A stretch of DNA of 64,000 bases, taken from NCBI GenBank assembly GCA_965229785.1, contig CBDDJS010000001.1, positions 2,108,001-2,172,000 on the forward strand, in the 5' to 3' direction. Position 1 is the first letter of the stretch. Each line of letters starts with the position of its first letter. Below are positions 17,405 to 26,534 of this stretch, in pieces. The notes below the pieces were generated by a model. That model saw nothing but the letters and a program-made list of their open reading frames with translations, was not told the origin of the DNA and did not search any database. Source of the DNA: JAWPMT01 sp965229785 (GTDB taxonomy: Bacteria; Bacteroidota; Bacteroidia; Cytophagales; Cyclobacteriaceae). Made by a program: the position numbers and the translations under genes.

Positions 17405-19894
17405 GTGACATTCGACCCACACACTATTGATTTGCCTATAGTGGATGTGCTTGACGAGGCTCGTCAGCAACTTTCAGAACATAATACGGCCATCCTCCAT
17501 GCCCCTCCAGGTGCTGGGAAAAGTACTTTGCTACCCCTGGCTTTGCTGGACCTTCCTTTCTTGAGCAAGAAAAAGATATTGATGCTTGAGCCCAGAAGAT
17601 TGGCCGCCAAGTCCATCGCACAACGCATGTCTGAACTATTGGGAGAATCCCTCGGAAAGACAATTGGGTATCGAATTCGTTTTGAAACCCGCGTAAGTGA
17701 AGACACGCGAATCGAAGTACTGACAGAAGGAATACTCACGAGAATGCTCCAAAACGACCAGGAATTGGAGCAAGTCGGATTGATCATATTCGATGAGTTT
17801 CACGAACGAAGTATTCATGCGGATGCGGCTCTGGCCTTATGCAGAGAAGCCCAATCGGTCCTCAGGCCCGACCTTCGGTTACTCATCATGTCGGCCACTT
17901 TGAACGTACCTCAACTGAGTCATCTGCTCGATGCTCCGGTGGTATCCAGTGATGGCCGACAATACCCTGTGGACATTATCTATACCGGAGAACCTGATCG
18001 CACGCTCATCCCTGAGATGGCCAGTCAAACGATCATCAAAGCGGCCAAAGAAAATGACGGAGACATCCTTGCATTCTTTCCGGGACAGGGAGAGATCAGG
18101 AAAAGTGAAGAACTCCTAAGAAGAAATTTAAAAGGCTTTCATATCCATCCATTGTATGGCCAACTGCCGTTCAAGCAGCAGCAGGCAGCCATTTGGCCCA
18201 ACCGCGATGGTAAGCGAAAAGTCGTTCTGGCCACCTCTATCGCGGAAACGAGTTTGACCATTGAAGGCATCAAGGTGGTCGTGGATTCGGGTTATGGACG
18301 AGCATCAAAATTTGATCCCAGGTCTGGACTATCCGCACTTCACACCCATCTGATCAGTAAAGATGTAGCGGATCAACGTGCAGGAAGGGCCGGAAGACTG
18401 GAAGCCGGTAAATGTTACCGCATGTGGTCATTGGGTACACATGAACGACTCGAAGAACATCGCACACCCGAAATCATGGAAGCCGATCTGGCCTCTATGG
18501 TACTGGATCTGGCCTTATGGGGCATTACTGATGTCAATCAGTTGACCTGGCTCACCCCTCCTCCAACAGGAAAACTGAAGCAAGCTTCAGGCATCCTTCA
18601 CGAATTGGGAGCATTGGACAAAGGCCGGATTACGGATCATGGAAAGAAAATGCACCGGATTCCATGTCATCCCAGGTTAGCCCACCTCTTGCTCATTGCC
18701 GAGGAACAAGACTTATTAGATCTGGCTACCGATCTGGCTGCCGTACTTGAAGAACGTGACCCTTTGCCACCTAATAGTGGTATTGACATCAATCTCAGGA
18801 TCGAAGCATTAAGAAAACATCGGTCGGAAAACCGTCAGGGACGTGGCCTCACACGAATCGAAAAAGTGGCTTCGTCTTATCGGAAACTATTCGACATTGA
18901 GCCTTCTGATGAACCCGTCGATGATTTCGAAACAGGTTTTTTACTGGCACAGGCTTACCCGGAAAGAATAGCCAGCGCCCGACCGGGAAATAACGCTCAG
19001 TTTCAGCTCGCCAATGGAAAGTTGGCCATGGCTGGACACAAAGATGACCTGGCACATGAAGCCTGGCTTGCCGTGGCCCACCTGGATGCGCGTGAGGGCA
19101 TGGGGAAAATATTTCTCGCTTCTCCCCTAAACCCACAAGATCTGGCTCCTTTAGTGAAAGAAGTAGAAGTTGTGAAGTGGGATACTGATGATGGTGGATT
19201 GGTGGCGTCGCGGGATCTAAGAATTGGCAACATCGTGTTGCAATCCAAACCGCTACCTGATCCCGATGAAAGTCGACGTTCAGAAGCTATTCTCAACGCT
19301 ATAAGGGATGAAGGCGCCAAACTTCTGGATATCACACCTGAAGTGAAACAATTACAAAATCGGGTACTGAGTCTCAAAAAATGGAATCCTACGGACAATT
19401 GGCCTGACATCAGCTTAAGCACTTTACTGATCACGGCAGAAGAGTGGCTTAGTCCCTATATTGATCAAATCAAAAGGCCCGAAGACTTCAGGAAGTTGAA
19501 TTTAACTGATATCCTGACACATTTTCTTCCCTTTGAAAAACAAACGGAATTAGCAGAAAAAGCTCCCCATAAAATTCAGGTGCCTAGTGGGTCGAATATC
19601 AAAATTGAGTATTTCGAAGATGGTGCCCCTCCGGTACTGGCGGCCCGATTGCAGGAACTCTTTGGCATGGGAGAAACCCCTAAAATCAATGGAGGGAAAA
19701 CCGGGCTTCTTATGCATTTATTATCGCCGGGATTTAAACCTGTACAAATCACCTCGGACCTCAAAAGCTTTTGGGATCATACCTATTTTGAAGTACGCAA
19801 AGAATTGAAAAGAAGGTATCCAAAACACGAGTGGCCGGATGACCCATGGAACGCCGAAGCTATTCGGGGAGTCAAACGAAGAAATAAGCAATAA
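17405..19894 (+). CDS. hrpB: ATP-dependent RNA helicase HrpB
   Basis: A DEAH-family helicase of 829 residues starting with GTG. Motifs in order: HAPPGAGKSTLLPLALL (I), LEPRRLAAKSIAQRM (Ia), IFDEFHERS (II, here DEFH), IMSATL (III), ILAFFPGQGEI (IV), TSIAETSLTIEGI (V) and DQRAGRAGR (VI), followed by the helicase-associated region and the HrpB C-terminal domain ending near KRRYPKHEWPDDPW, the HrpB hallmark end. The cellular role of HrpB is unsettled. The CoA-transferase gene follows after 9 bases. Confidence 0.93.
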   Translation: MTFDPHTIDLPIVDVLDEARQQLSEHNTAILHAPPGAGKSTLLPLALLDLPFLSKKKILMLEPRRLAAKSIAQRMSELLGESLGKTIGYRIRFETRVSEDTRIEVLTEGILTRMLQNDQELEQVGLIIFDEFHERSIHADAALALCREAQSVLRPDLRLLIMSATLNVPQLSHLLDAPVVSSDGRQYPVDIIYTGEPDRTLIPEMASQTIIKAAKENDGDILAFFPGQGEIRKSEELLRRNLKGFHIHPLYGQLPFKQQQAAIWPNRDGKRKVVLATSIAETSLTIEGIKVVVDSGYGRASKFDPRSGLSALHTHLISKDVADQRAGRAGRLEAGKCYRMWSLGTHERLEEHRTPEIMEADLASMVLDLALWGITDVNQLTWLTPPPTGKLKQASGILHELGALDKGRITDHGKKMHRIPCHPRLAHLLLIAEEQDLLDLATDLAAVLEERDPLPPNSGIDINLRIEALRKHRSENRQGRGLTRIEKVASSYRKLFDIEPSDEPVDDFETGFLLAQAYPERIASARPGNNAQFQLANGKLAMAGHKDDLAHEAWLAVAHLDAREGMGKIFLASPLNPQDLAPLVKEVEVVKWDTDDGGLVASRDLRIGNIVLQSKPLPDPDESRRSEAILNAIRDEGAKLLDITPEVKQLQNRVLSLKKWNPTDNWPDISLSTLLITAEEWLSPYIDQIKRPEDFRKLNLTDILTHFLPFEKQTELAEKAPHKIQVPSGSNIKIEYFEDGAPPVLAARLQELFGMGETPKINGGKTGLLMHLLSPGFKPVQITSDLKSFWDHTYFEVRKELKRRYPKHEWPDDPWNAEAIRGVKRRNKQ

Positions 19895-19903
19895 CGAAAT
19901 ATC

Positions 19904-21178
19904 ATGATCCAAGCACAAACGGCAAAAGCAGCTTTGGAGCCTGTAAAATCAGGGGACAATATTTTTATTCATACGGCGGGGGCCACTCCTCAGGCACTTG
20001 TTCAGGGGCTGGTAGACCGAGCTGATGAACTCAAGGACATCACCATTTATCAGATGCATACGGAGGGACCAGCTCCCTATGCCGACGAGCAATATCAGGA
20101 TAGTTTCAAAGTTGTCGCGATGTTCATGGGAGCTAATGTTCGAAAAGCGATCAACGAAGGCCGTGGCGATTTCATTCCCAGCTTTTTTAGTGAAGTTCCC
20201 ATCATGATCCGTCAGGGCATCATTCCTATTGATGTGGCACTGGTACAAGTATCACCACCGGATAAGCACGGTTTTTGCTCCCTGGGCATATCGGTCGAAA
20301 CAACCAAAGCTGCCGTAGATACAGCTAAAACGGTGATTGCGCAGATCAATCCGCAAATGCCCCGTACGCATGGTGATGGATTGCTTCACATCAGTAAGTT
20401 TGCCAGTGTATTTGAGCAGGATGCTCCTCTTCCTGAAATGCCACCAAAAGCACTTTCTGAGGTTGAAAAACAGATTGGACAGCATGTAGCCAGCATCATT
20501 GAAGATGGCGCTACACTCCAAATGGGAATCGGTGCCATACCCGATGCTACTTTGGCTTGTTTGGGAAATCATAAAGATTTAGGCGTGCATACCGAGATGT
20601 TTTCCGATGGCGTACTCCCACTGGTTGAAAGTGGCGTCATCAATAATCGATTGAAAACCAAACATCCCAATGTCCTGGTTTCCGGATTTCTGATCGGCTC
20701 CCGAAAGCTTTACGATTTTGTGGATGATAACCCGATGGTGCGCATGCTAGACATCCAATATGTCAATGATACGGCCGTGATCAGAAGATTGCCAAAAATG
20801 ACCAGTATCAATAGTGCGATTGAGATAGACATCACCGGCCAGGTCTGTGCCGATTCCATTGGTACCCGGATGTACAGTGGTGTTGGTGGGCAAATGGATT
20901 TCATTCGAGGGGCTTCCTTATCTCCGGGTGGTAAACCCATTATCGCCTTACCCTCCTCAACCAAAAGAGGTGACACGAAAATCGTGCCTTTTCTAAAACA
21001 AGGGGCGGGCGTCGTAACAACCAGAGCACACGTCCATTATGTAGCCACGGAATATGGCATTGTTAACCTTCAAGGCAAGAGTCTTAAAAAAAGGGCCAAA
21101 GAAATGATCAAGATCGCCCATCCTGATCATCGGGAAGAGCTGGAACGAATTGCTTTCGAGCGGTTCAAAAGACTGTAA
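19904..21178 (+). CDS. Acetyl-CoA hydrolase/transferase family protein (4-hydroxybutyrate CoA-transferase-like)
   Basis: The enzyme moves CoA between acetyl-CoA and a carboxylic acid, or hydrolyses it. The 424 residues show the two-domain class I CoA-transferase fold: N-terminal AGATPQALVQGL and GFCSLGISVE, then GIGAIPDATLACLGNHKDLGVHTEMFSDG, where the Glu of HTEMF is the expected covalent catalytic residue, and the C-terminal GGQMDFIRGASLSPGGKPIIAL and VATEYGIVNLQGKSL. It follows hrpB closely. The acyl substrate (acetate, butyrate, 4-hydroxybutyrate) cannot be fixed. Confidence 0.92.
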   Translation: MIQAQTAKAALEPVKSGDNIFIHTAGATPQALVQGLVDRADELKDITIYQMHTEGPAPYADEQYQDSFKVVAMFMGANVRKAINEGRGDFIPSFFSEVPIMIRQGIIPIDVALVQVSPPDKHGFCSLGISVETTKAAVDTAKTVIAQINPQMPRTHGDGLLHISKFASVFEQDAPLPEMPPKALSEVEKQIGQHVASIIEDGATLQMGIGAIPDATLACLGNHKDLGVHTEMFSDGVLPLVESGVINNRLKTKHPNVLVSGFLIGSRKLYDFVDDNPMVRMLDIQYVNDTAVIRRLPKMTSINSAIEIDITGQVCADSIGTRMYSGVGGQMDFIRGASLSPGGKPIIALPSSTKRGDTKIVPFLKQGAGVVTTRAHVHYVATEYGIVNLQGKSLKKRAKEMIKIAHPDHREELERIAFERFKRL

Positions 21179-21222
21179 GTCATCATCATCATTTTTGAAA
21201 AGTCTATTAGTTCAATTTTCTG

Positions 21223-21252
21223 GATCAGAGTCCTTTTTGAGGGGCTCTGATC
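21223..21252. terminator. Hairpin between convergent genes
   Basis: GATCAGAG (21223-21230) pairs with CTCTGATC (21245-21252) around a short T-containing loop. No long T-tract follows directly, but its place between the convergent CoA-transferase and MFS genes suggests a shared terminator. Confidence 0.4.
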
Positions 21253-21309
21253 GATACACTAAGGCCTATCGTCCATAACCATTGAGCGATTTTTTTTCAG
21301 AGTCGCTTC

Positions 21310-22635
21310 TTATATATCTTCTTCCTGTAAGTTTTTCTGGGGGTTTTCAGCTTTGATGGCACCTACTGCCAGGCAGAAAAAAACCAACAAGCATATCCAC
21401 CCCGCCCATTCATAGGAACCAAAAATTGAAAGTGACAGACTAAACAAAATGGGTCCCAGTGCACTGGCAAAAACCATCATCATAGTGACCTGCCCGGTAA
21501 TGGCACCAAGGTGTAACCGTCCAAAATACCTTGGCCAGCTTACCGAATTTAGTACGGCAAAAAGGCCCGTCATGATCCCCTGCCCCACGATGATCAGGTA
21601 ATATGCTATTTCCCAGGTTCCTAAAAAGATAAATCCTACAATTCCCAGACAAGCCCCCGCTCCTTTCAGAATGGCGATGTATTTCAATGGAATATGATCA
21701 CTGATACTGCTGGCGACCAAGGTAATGGTGACTGCCACATACGATGATGGCAAAAAGATCCGTATGGCTTCCTGCTCAGACAAGCCACTTTCACCGAATA
21801 TGGATACCACATGGAATGTAAACCCTGTAACATACAATCCCTGCATAGCCAACAACAAAGCAAATATCCAAAAGGAGTAATTGCCAATCGCTTCGCGCTT
21901 CGTGAATTGCTTAACGACAGGATACAAATGTTTGGATGGCTTCTTGCTGCCTTTAAAGTTACCATCGGGTTTGAGGCCACTGTCCTCAGGGCGATCTCTG
22001 AAAATCAGAAAGGCAAACAGAGGGAAACACAGCCCTGCGACGACAGCCAATATCTTCCAGGCTCCGCTCCAGGAATAGACTGAAATGAGGTGGTACAGCC
22101 AAATGGGAGAAATGGAGAAGGCAATGGAAACAAATACATTACTAATGCCTGTGGCCAGACCTCTACGCTTGTCAAACCATTCCATCATCATGTTGCGAGA
22201 GGTCATGGTAAGGACACCTTGTCCGAAGAACCGCAAAAACAAGAAACAGATGGTCATGGCTACCAGTATAAATACCGGTTGTGTAATATTGAATACCTGA
22301 AAAATGAGCCGATCAATTTGACTAAGAATCAACAGAATGATCCCCAATCCGAGGCTCGACATGATCGCTAAGGTGCGAGCACCCCACAGGTCATATTTCT
22401 TGCCCGCCCATGGCAATAAAAAGGAACTACCAACGGTACCAAACATATACGCCAGACTCAATTCATCTCTGGAGATTTTCAATACACCCAACAAGGGATC
22501 TGTAAACACCGATACCCCCATCGTCTGGCCGGGAATACTCATGAAAATACCCAATGAACCCGCGATCAATATGATGACTCCATAGAAGAAGGGAAATCTT
22601 GAAGGATCGAAAGGGAAATTCGCTTTTATTCTCAT
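21310..22635 (-). CDS. MFS transporter
   Basis: A twelve-helix major facilitator of about 441 residues. The start is set at the internal ATG before RIKANFPFDPSRFPFFYG; an upstream ATG at 22671 adds 12 residues that do not look conserved. Visible features: MSIPGQTMGVSVFTDPLL after helix 1, the loop 2-3 equivalent WAGKKYDLWGAR, the motif RNMMMEWFDKRRGLATGISN and the cytoplasmic central loop around FRDRPEDSGLKPDG, all typical of the MFS subgroup often seen in Bacteroidota without a proven substrate. Convergent with the CoA-transferase gene. Confidence 0.88.
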   Translation of the reverse strand: MRIKANFPFDPSRFPFFYGVIILIAGSLGIFMSIPGQTMGVSVFTDPLLGVLKISRDELSLAYMFGTVGSSFLLPWAGKKYDLWGARTLAIMSSLGLGIILLILSQIDRLIFQVFNITQPVFILVAMTICFLFLRFFGQGVLTMTSRNMMMEWFDKRRGLATGISNVFVSIAFSISPIWLYHLISVYSWSGAWKILAVVAGLCFPLFAFLIFRDRPEDSGLKPDGNFKGSKKPSKHLYPVVKQFTKREAIGNYSFWIFALLLAMQGLYVTGFTFHVVSIFGESGLSEQEAIRIFLPSSYVAVTITLVASSISDHIPLKYIAILKGAGACLGIVGFIFLGTWEIAYYLIIVGQGIMTGLFAVLNSVSWPRYFGRLHLGAITGQVTMMMVFASALGPILFSLSLSIFGSYEWAGWICLLVFFCLAVGAIKAENPQKNLQEEDI

Positions 22636-22790
22636 GGCCTTGCGAAGGTAGAAGAATAAGCCATGCACCAAAGGACAAACCTTTTCCTAACGAGGATACT
22701 GTAATCTACCTGCCATTAAGGTGTTAAAAATGTGCGTTTGGCATTTGCAATGCCAACCCCATATCGTGGGATCTGTGACCATTCAAAGGC

Positions 22791-22818
22791 AAAGCCAACT
22801 CCAAAAAGGAGCTGGCTT
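22791..22818 (-). terminator. Hairpin terminator of the GntR-ABC operon
   Basis: Reading the minus strand, AAGCCAGCTCC pairs with GGAGTTGGCTT (one mismatch pair) around a T5 loop, downstream of the last gene of the 25495-22847 operon. The following tract is only partly T. Confidence 0.5.
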
Positions 22819-22846
22819 CGCGATTCAACAACTACTTAAGTATACT

Positions 22847-23521
22847 TTACTCGAATATTCTCAACCGGCTGGTTTCATCCCTTCTAAAATCGAAATTTTG
22901 GACACCATACAAGCTCAGATAAGAATCGTTTTCCATGATACCGGTCAGGGAATTGATCGGTGATCTGAATTCAACATTGCCTTCGTCAATGTACAAGTTG
23001 ACGCTGCCCGTACGGGTCTCATACGCATCAAATTCACCATTCCACTTGACCACTAGTTTCAGATGATCCAGCCCGGATAAATTATGTATTGATCCTTGTC
23101 CCCCCTGTTGTTCAATGATCAACGAATCTACACGATAATCTCCGAGTTGATAATAACTATCTATACTGGTAAGTGATTTCAGCGAACCCTCTGAATAGAT
23201 CGTGAACTGACCCTGATCGTTGCTTTCTAAACCAAGGTCGTTGATCACCAGCGTATCCCCATTAAGTTCATAATTCACGGCCCCAAAAGCGTTTTTCCTG
23301 ACCGTTCGAGTAGTAATTTTGGAGGATTCTCCTGCCTTAATATAGACGCGCTGATCCAGCCCCTTGATCACAAGGTGACTATAAGTCGGTAAAGCCACGG
23401 AATCCGTATTATAAGTCCTGCGGTTATAGTCTCCTTTTAATCGCAATTCCACAAATGCAAGCGAGACGTAAATCACGATCGCTGCAGCCATTCCTAGCAA
23501 AAGTCGATTACTGGTTTTCAT
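22847..23521 (-). CDS. DUF2807-like membrane-anchored protein
   Basis: A 224-residue protein with one N-terminal hydrophobic helix (LLGMAAAIVIYVSLAF) and a mature part of repeating short strands (YSHLVIKGLDQRVYIKAGES, VDSLIIEQQGGQGSIHNL, FDAYETRTGSVNLYIDEG) that resembles the right-handed beta-helix of DUF2807/GIN-domain proteins. Its start overlaps the GntR gene by 14 bases, so the two are translated together. Function unknown; an exported, cell-envelope role is inferred. Confidence 0.75.
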   Translation of the reverse strand: MKTSNRLLLGMAAAIVIYVSLAFVELRLKGDYNRRTYNTDSVALPTYSHLVIKGLDQRVYIKAGESSKITTRTVRKNAFGAVNYELNGDTLVINDLGLESNDQGQFTIYSEGSLKSLTSIDSYYQLGDYRVDSLIIEQQGGQGSIHNLSGLDHLKLVVKWNGEFDAYETRTGSVNLYIDEGNVEFRSPINSLTGIMENDSYLSLYGVQNFDFRRDETSRLRIFE

Positions 23522-23885
23522 GAGCTTCTGTATTTAGTTGATCGATCTCTTGTTTCAGTTCTGCTGTCGAAATGCCCAGTAAGGCTGCCTGACGGATGAT
23601 CTCGGGAAGCACCTGCCCAAAGAACTCCTTTCTCTTTGAATCAAGGATAAATTTTTGAGCATCGGTGTTTACGAAGTACCCGATCCCTCTTTTGTTTTCT
23701 ATGATATTCATGGACTGCAATTCGTTGTAAGTTCTCATTATGGTGTTAGGGTTGACGCCCACCTGAAGCGCCAGTTCTCTTACGGAAGGGATCTTATCAC
23801 CAACCGGATATACGCCACTCATCACTTTCTCGATGATGTTATCAGCAATCTGAAGAAAAATGCTCTTGTTTTCACTAAACTCCAT
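23508..23885 (-). CDS. GntR family transcriptional regulator, YtrA-type
   Basis: A 125-residue regulator: winged helix-turn-helix (IFLQIADNIIEKVMSGVYPVGDKIPSVRELALQVGVNPNTIMRTYNELQSMNIIENKRGIGYFV) plus a short helical tail. The lack of a large ligand domain places it in the YtrA subfamily, which usually represses the ABC transporter genes of its own operon. Here it sits between the ABC genes and the DUF2807-like gene, one base after the permease gene start side, and palindromic boxes lie upstream of the operon at about 25507-25531. Confidence 0.92.
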   Translation of the reverse strand: MEFSENKSIFLQIADNIIEKVMSGVYPVGDKIPSVRELALQVGVNPNTIMRTYNELQSMNIIENKRGIGYFVNTDAQKFILDSKRKEFFGQVLPEIIRQAALLGISTAELKQEIDQLNTEAHENQ

Positions 23886-23886
23886 C

Positions 23887-24684
23887 TTACACCTCCCTTT
23901 CTTTGATTTTCAAAAACGATGATGCCAGAAGTACCAAATCTACCGTCCAGAAGATAATGGTAAAGAAAACGATGGCTTGTCTTCCTGATTTTGGGAACAA
24001 CCATAAAGAATCATTGGGATTGTACTTACCCAGTCCCCATTTCTCGATGATCACATACATGATACCAGCGGTACTGAAAATGAGTAAGGCCACAATGGCT
24101 AATGTTTTCACCAGTGGATAACGCTCAAAATGAGCCGCTCCCGTAAATGCGATAAGAAATCCCATAAAAATCACGCCGGATATAAACGGTTTGAACCATC
24201 CCTGCATATCCGGATCTAATGGATTCATTTCCGGTATCTTTCCGAGCTCCATCACCTCAAAAGAAGCCTTCGAATAAAATACTTGAAATACAAATCCTTC
24301 AAAGTGGAAGATCAGCCAGAATAAAGCAGGCACAACAATGAACAACACGATCAACCGGCTAAGCAATTCAAGCAAATACTTCTCAAAACTGGATGCCGGA
24401 AGCATCAAATAACTAATGGTTTTTTCCTTGGCACGAAACCCCGGAAATGCATTCCCAGTGAACAAGATTCCGCCGCCAAAGAAAATGACCATAAATACGG
24501 GCACGAATATTTCAGGGTCCGTTCCTTGTTCCAGGTTATTGGACAATTGGATTAAAAAGAATAAAATGAACAATGCCCCACAAAATCCGACCACTGTCAG
24601 TAAGATCAGTTTCTGGTTGTGTGAAAAACTCTGCTTGGCGAGTTGAATGAAACGAGGCAGACTAAAGGTGTTGTTAATTGACAT
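23887..24684 (-). CDS. ABC transporter permease-like membrane protein
   Basis: A 265-residue protein with about six hydrophobic segments (LILLTVVGFCGALFILFFLI, VPVFMVIFFGGGILF, LIVLFIVVPALFWLIF, FISGVIFMGFLIAFTGAA, TLAIVALLIFSTAGIMYVII, AIVFFTIIFWTVDLVLLA). The stretch FRAKEKTISYLMLPASSFEKYLLELLSR is seen in Bacteroidota ABC-2 permeases. Its start overlaps the ATPase gene by 11 bases. With that ATPase it should form an exporter of unknown substrate. Confidence 0.82.
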   Translation of the reverse strand: MSINNTFSLPRFIQLAKQSFSHNQKLILLTVVGFCGALFILFFLIQLSNNLEQGTDPEIFVPVFMVIFFGGGILFTGNAFPGFRAKEKTISYLMLPASSFEKYLLELLSRLIVLFIVVPALFWLIFHFEGFVFQVFYSKASFEVMELGKIPEMNPLDPDMQGWFKPFISGVIFMGFLIAFTGAAHFERYPLVKTLAIVALLIFSTAGIMYVIIEKWGLGKYNPNDSLWLFPKSGRQAIVFFTIIFWTVDLVLLASSFLKIKEREV

Positions 24685-25495
24685 AGCTTTCGAGTTTTTG
24701 AGTCCCTTGGGTTACCGCGTTGAATAATAATTCGATATCTACATGAGAGCTGTCACCGGGAGTAATGACCCGGTACCCACCAGGTGAAGCTTCACTGTAA
24801 AGTATCTCCTCTCCTTCTGCCACGCTGCTATTGGCAAAGCGCAGCTTACTGGAGATCTCATGCATTTCTTTCTGCATCACAAACTTGCCTTCATCCAGGA
24901 TCAGGATCCGATCAATCAGATTCTCCACGTCTTTGACCTGATGAGTGGAGATGAGAACCAATTGATCTTCATCAAGTGCTCCAGCCATACATTTTCTGAA
25001 TATAGACTTACTGGGAATATCTAAACCATTGGTAGGTTCATCCAATACCAGCAATCGACACTTGGTAGCTAACGCAAATGAGATCAGAAACTTTTTCTTT
25101 TGACCATAAGACATTTTCTGCAAATTGTGCGTTTCCGGCAGTTCGAATGAATTGACCAGTTCATCGAACAGCGTTTGATCAAATCGTGGATAAAAAGACG
25201 CATTGGCCTTCACATACTGCTTTCCTGAAATCGAAGGCAAAAAGAATTCTTCCGATACAAAAAAGAGATTTTGCAAATGACTGGGCTTCCGCTCCATCGG
25301 TATGTGGCCATTGACCTGTATGGCCCCTGATTGTGGAAACAACAAACCCGTCATCATTTTCAAGAGGCTGGTCTTACCAGCTCCGTTCTTCCCAAGGAGA
25401 CCAGTGATGCTTCCTGCTGATAGTTCACAGGAAAGATCCTGGAAAAGCGGAGCTCGCTTGGGATACTGAAAATTGAGCTTTTGAATGTTAATCAT
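24674..25495 (-). CDS. ABC transporter ATP-binding protein
   Basis: A 273-residue ATPase with Walker A GLLGKNGAGKTSLLKMM, signature MSYGQKKKFLI (a YtrB-like variant of LSGGQ), Walker B LLVLDEPTNGLDIPS and H-loop LISTHQVKDVENL. It is the first gene of the operon ATPase - permease - GntR - DUF2807-like. A YtrA-regulated ABC unit of this kind often responds to envelope stress, but that is an inference from the family. Confidence 0.92.
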   Translation of the reverse strand: MINIQKLNFQYPKRAPLFQDLSCELSAGSITGLLGKNGAGKTSLLKMMTGLLFPQSGAIQVNGHIPMERKPSHLQNLFFVSEEFFLPSISGKQYVKANASFYPRFDQTLFDELVNSFELPETHNLQKMSYGQKKKFLISFALATKCRLLVLDEPTNGLDIPSKSIFRKCMAGALDEDQLVLISTHQVKDVENLIDRILILDEGKFVMQKEMHEISSKLRFANSSVAEGEEILYSEASPGGYRVITPGDSSHVDIELLFNAVTQGTQKLESYVN

Positions 25496-25506
25496 GTTGC
25501 TGATTT

Positions 25507-25531
25507 AGTGTACTACTTTACTAATACAGTA
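25507..25531 (-). promoter_or_regulatory. Candidate GntR operator upstream of the ABC operon
   Basis: TACT-AATAC-AGTA (25519-25531) is a small perfect palindrome 24 bases upstream of the ATPase ATG. Just beside it is AGTGTACT (25507-25514), which recurs at 25604-25611 near the divergent LytTR gene. Palindromic GTAC/ACT boxes at the promoter fit a YtrA-type repressor. Confidence 0.45.
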
Positions 25532-25620
25532 CAAGAGTAGAGAATTATTCTGAACTTTCCAAAAGCTCATCACTTTTTTCAAAATCGTTAAGCACTTGTT
25601 AATAGTGTACTCTCCTACGA

Positions 25621-26427
25621 TTGTTCTTCTTTAGTATCATTAGCTTAGGCCAGGTGAAGCCACTAAAAAACATCCATATCAACCTTGTTGCAGCGATTAC
25701 CATCACTTTTGCCCTGGGATGGTTGTATCAGCATGCCTCCTCTTCACTGTGTTATTCCAAACTGGCTTTTGTTTATGGAGGGAACCTGATCTTTTGGACT
25801 TTCGCTATAGCTCCTGTTCGTGATTCCTTTAATCTACAAATAGAAAAACATGGCTTTCAGCATGGTTTGATCATGGTTGGACTGATTACATTGACCATTA
25901 ATCAGCTATTCGTTTACCTTTTTGTAGAGGGTCTATTTGCTATACTCTATACCTGTGATGCTAACATCTCATTGTCAGACTGGATGTTGACCAATGGTAT
26001 CTTGTCTAACTTCGTCACCTTCGGCATCATCATCTATACCTATTTTGATCGGTCTTTATTCGTCAAAGACCACCCACCTTCTTCAACGACACCACCTGCA
26101 ACCATTCAAATCAAACAAAATGGCAGTACCCACTTGATCGCTGTGGATAAAATCGTCAAGTTGGAAGCGGATAATAACTCGGTGAACATTTATACTCATG
26201 AGAAAAGATATGTTCAATACGGAAGATTAAAGCATTGGGAAGCTGATCTTAAAGATCGGGGCTTTGTACGTATCCATCGATCCTACATCATCAATCAACT
26301 ATACATCCAGTCCTACCAGGCCAAGCCCAGCGGAGACGGAATCCTGACTTTGCTGAACGGCGACAAACTTCGGGTTTCCAGGGGGTATCGCATCAATTTA
26401 ATTGTGGAAGGACAACTTCAGATCTGA
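25621..26427 (+). CDS. Membrane-bound LytTR family transcriptional regulator
   Basis: About 257-268 residues. The N-terminal half has four hydrophobic helices (INLVAAITITFALGWLY, FVYGGNLIFWTFAIA, LIMVGLITLTINQLFVYLFV, VTFGIIIYTYF); the C-terminal 100 residues are a LytTR DNA-binding domain (LIAVDKIVKLEADNNSVNIYT, RYVQYGRLKHWEADLKDRGFVRIHRSYIIN, GDKLRVSRGYR). The first possible start is TTG 25621, but GTG at 25654 before KPLKNIH is more likely. Divergent from the GntR-ABC operon. No histidine kinase is adjacent. Confidence 0.85.
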   Translation: MFFFSIISLGQVKPLKNIHINLVAAITITFALGWLYQHASSSLCYSKLAFVYGGNLIFWTFAIAPVRDSFNLQIEKHGFQHGLIMVGLITLTINQLFVYLFVEGLFAILYTCDANISLSDWMLTNGILSNFVTFGIIIYTYFDRSLFVKDHPPSSTTPPATIQIKQNGSTHLIAVDKIVKLEADNNSVNIYTHEKRYVQYGRLKHWEADLKDRGFVRIHRSYIINQLYIQSYQAKPSGDGILTLLNGDKLRVSRGYRINLIVEGQLQI

Positions 26428-26534
26428 TACAAATGATCACCATTCACCAGGTTTTCATATACGACTTACCACATTTCTAAACCTACAGAAGATCTGGCAG
26501 CGATCGTGCTCGTAATCATTGCGAAAAAAAGTAC

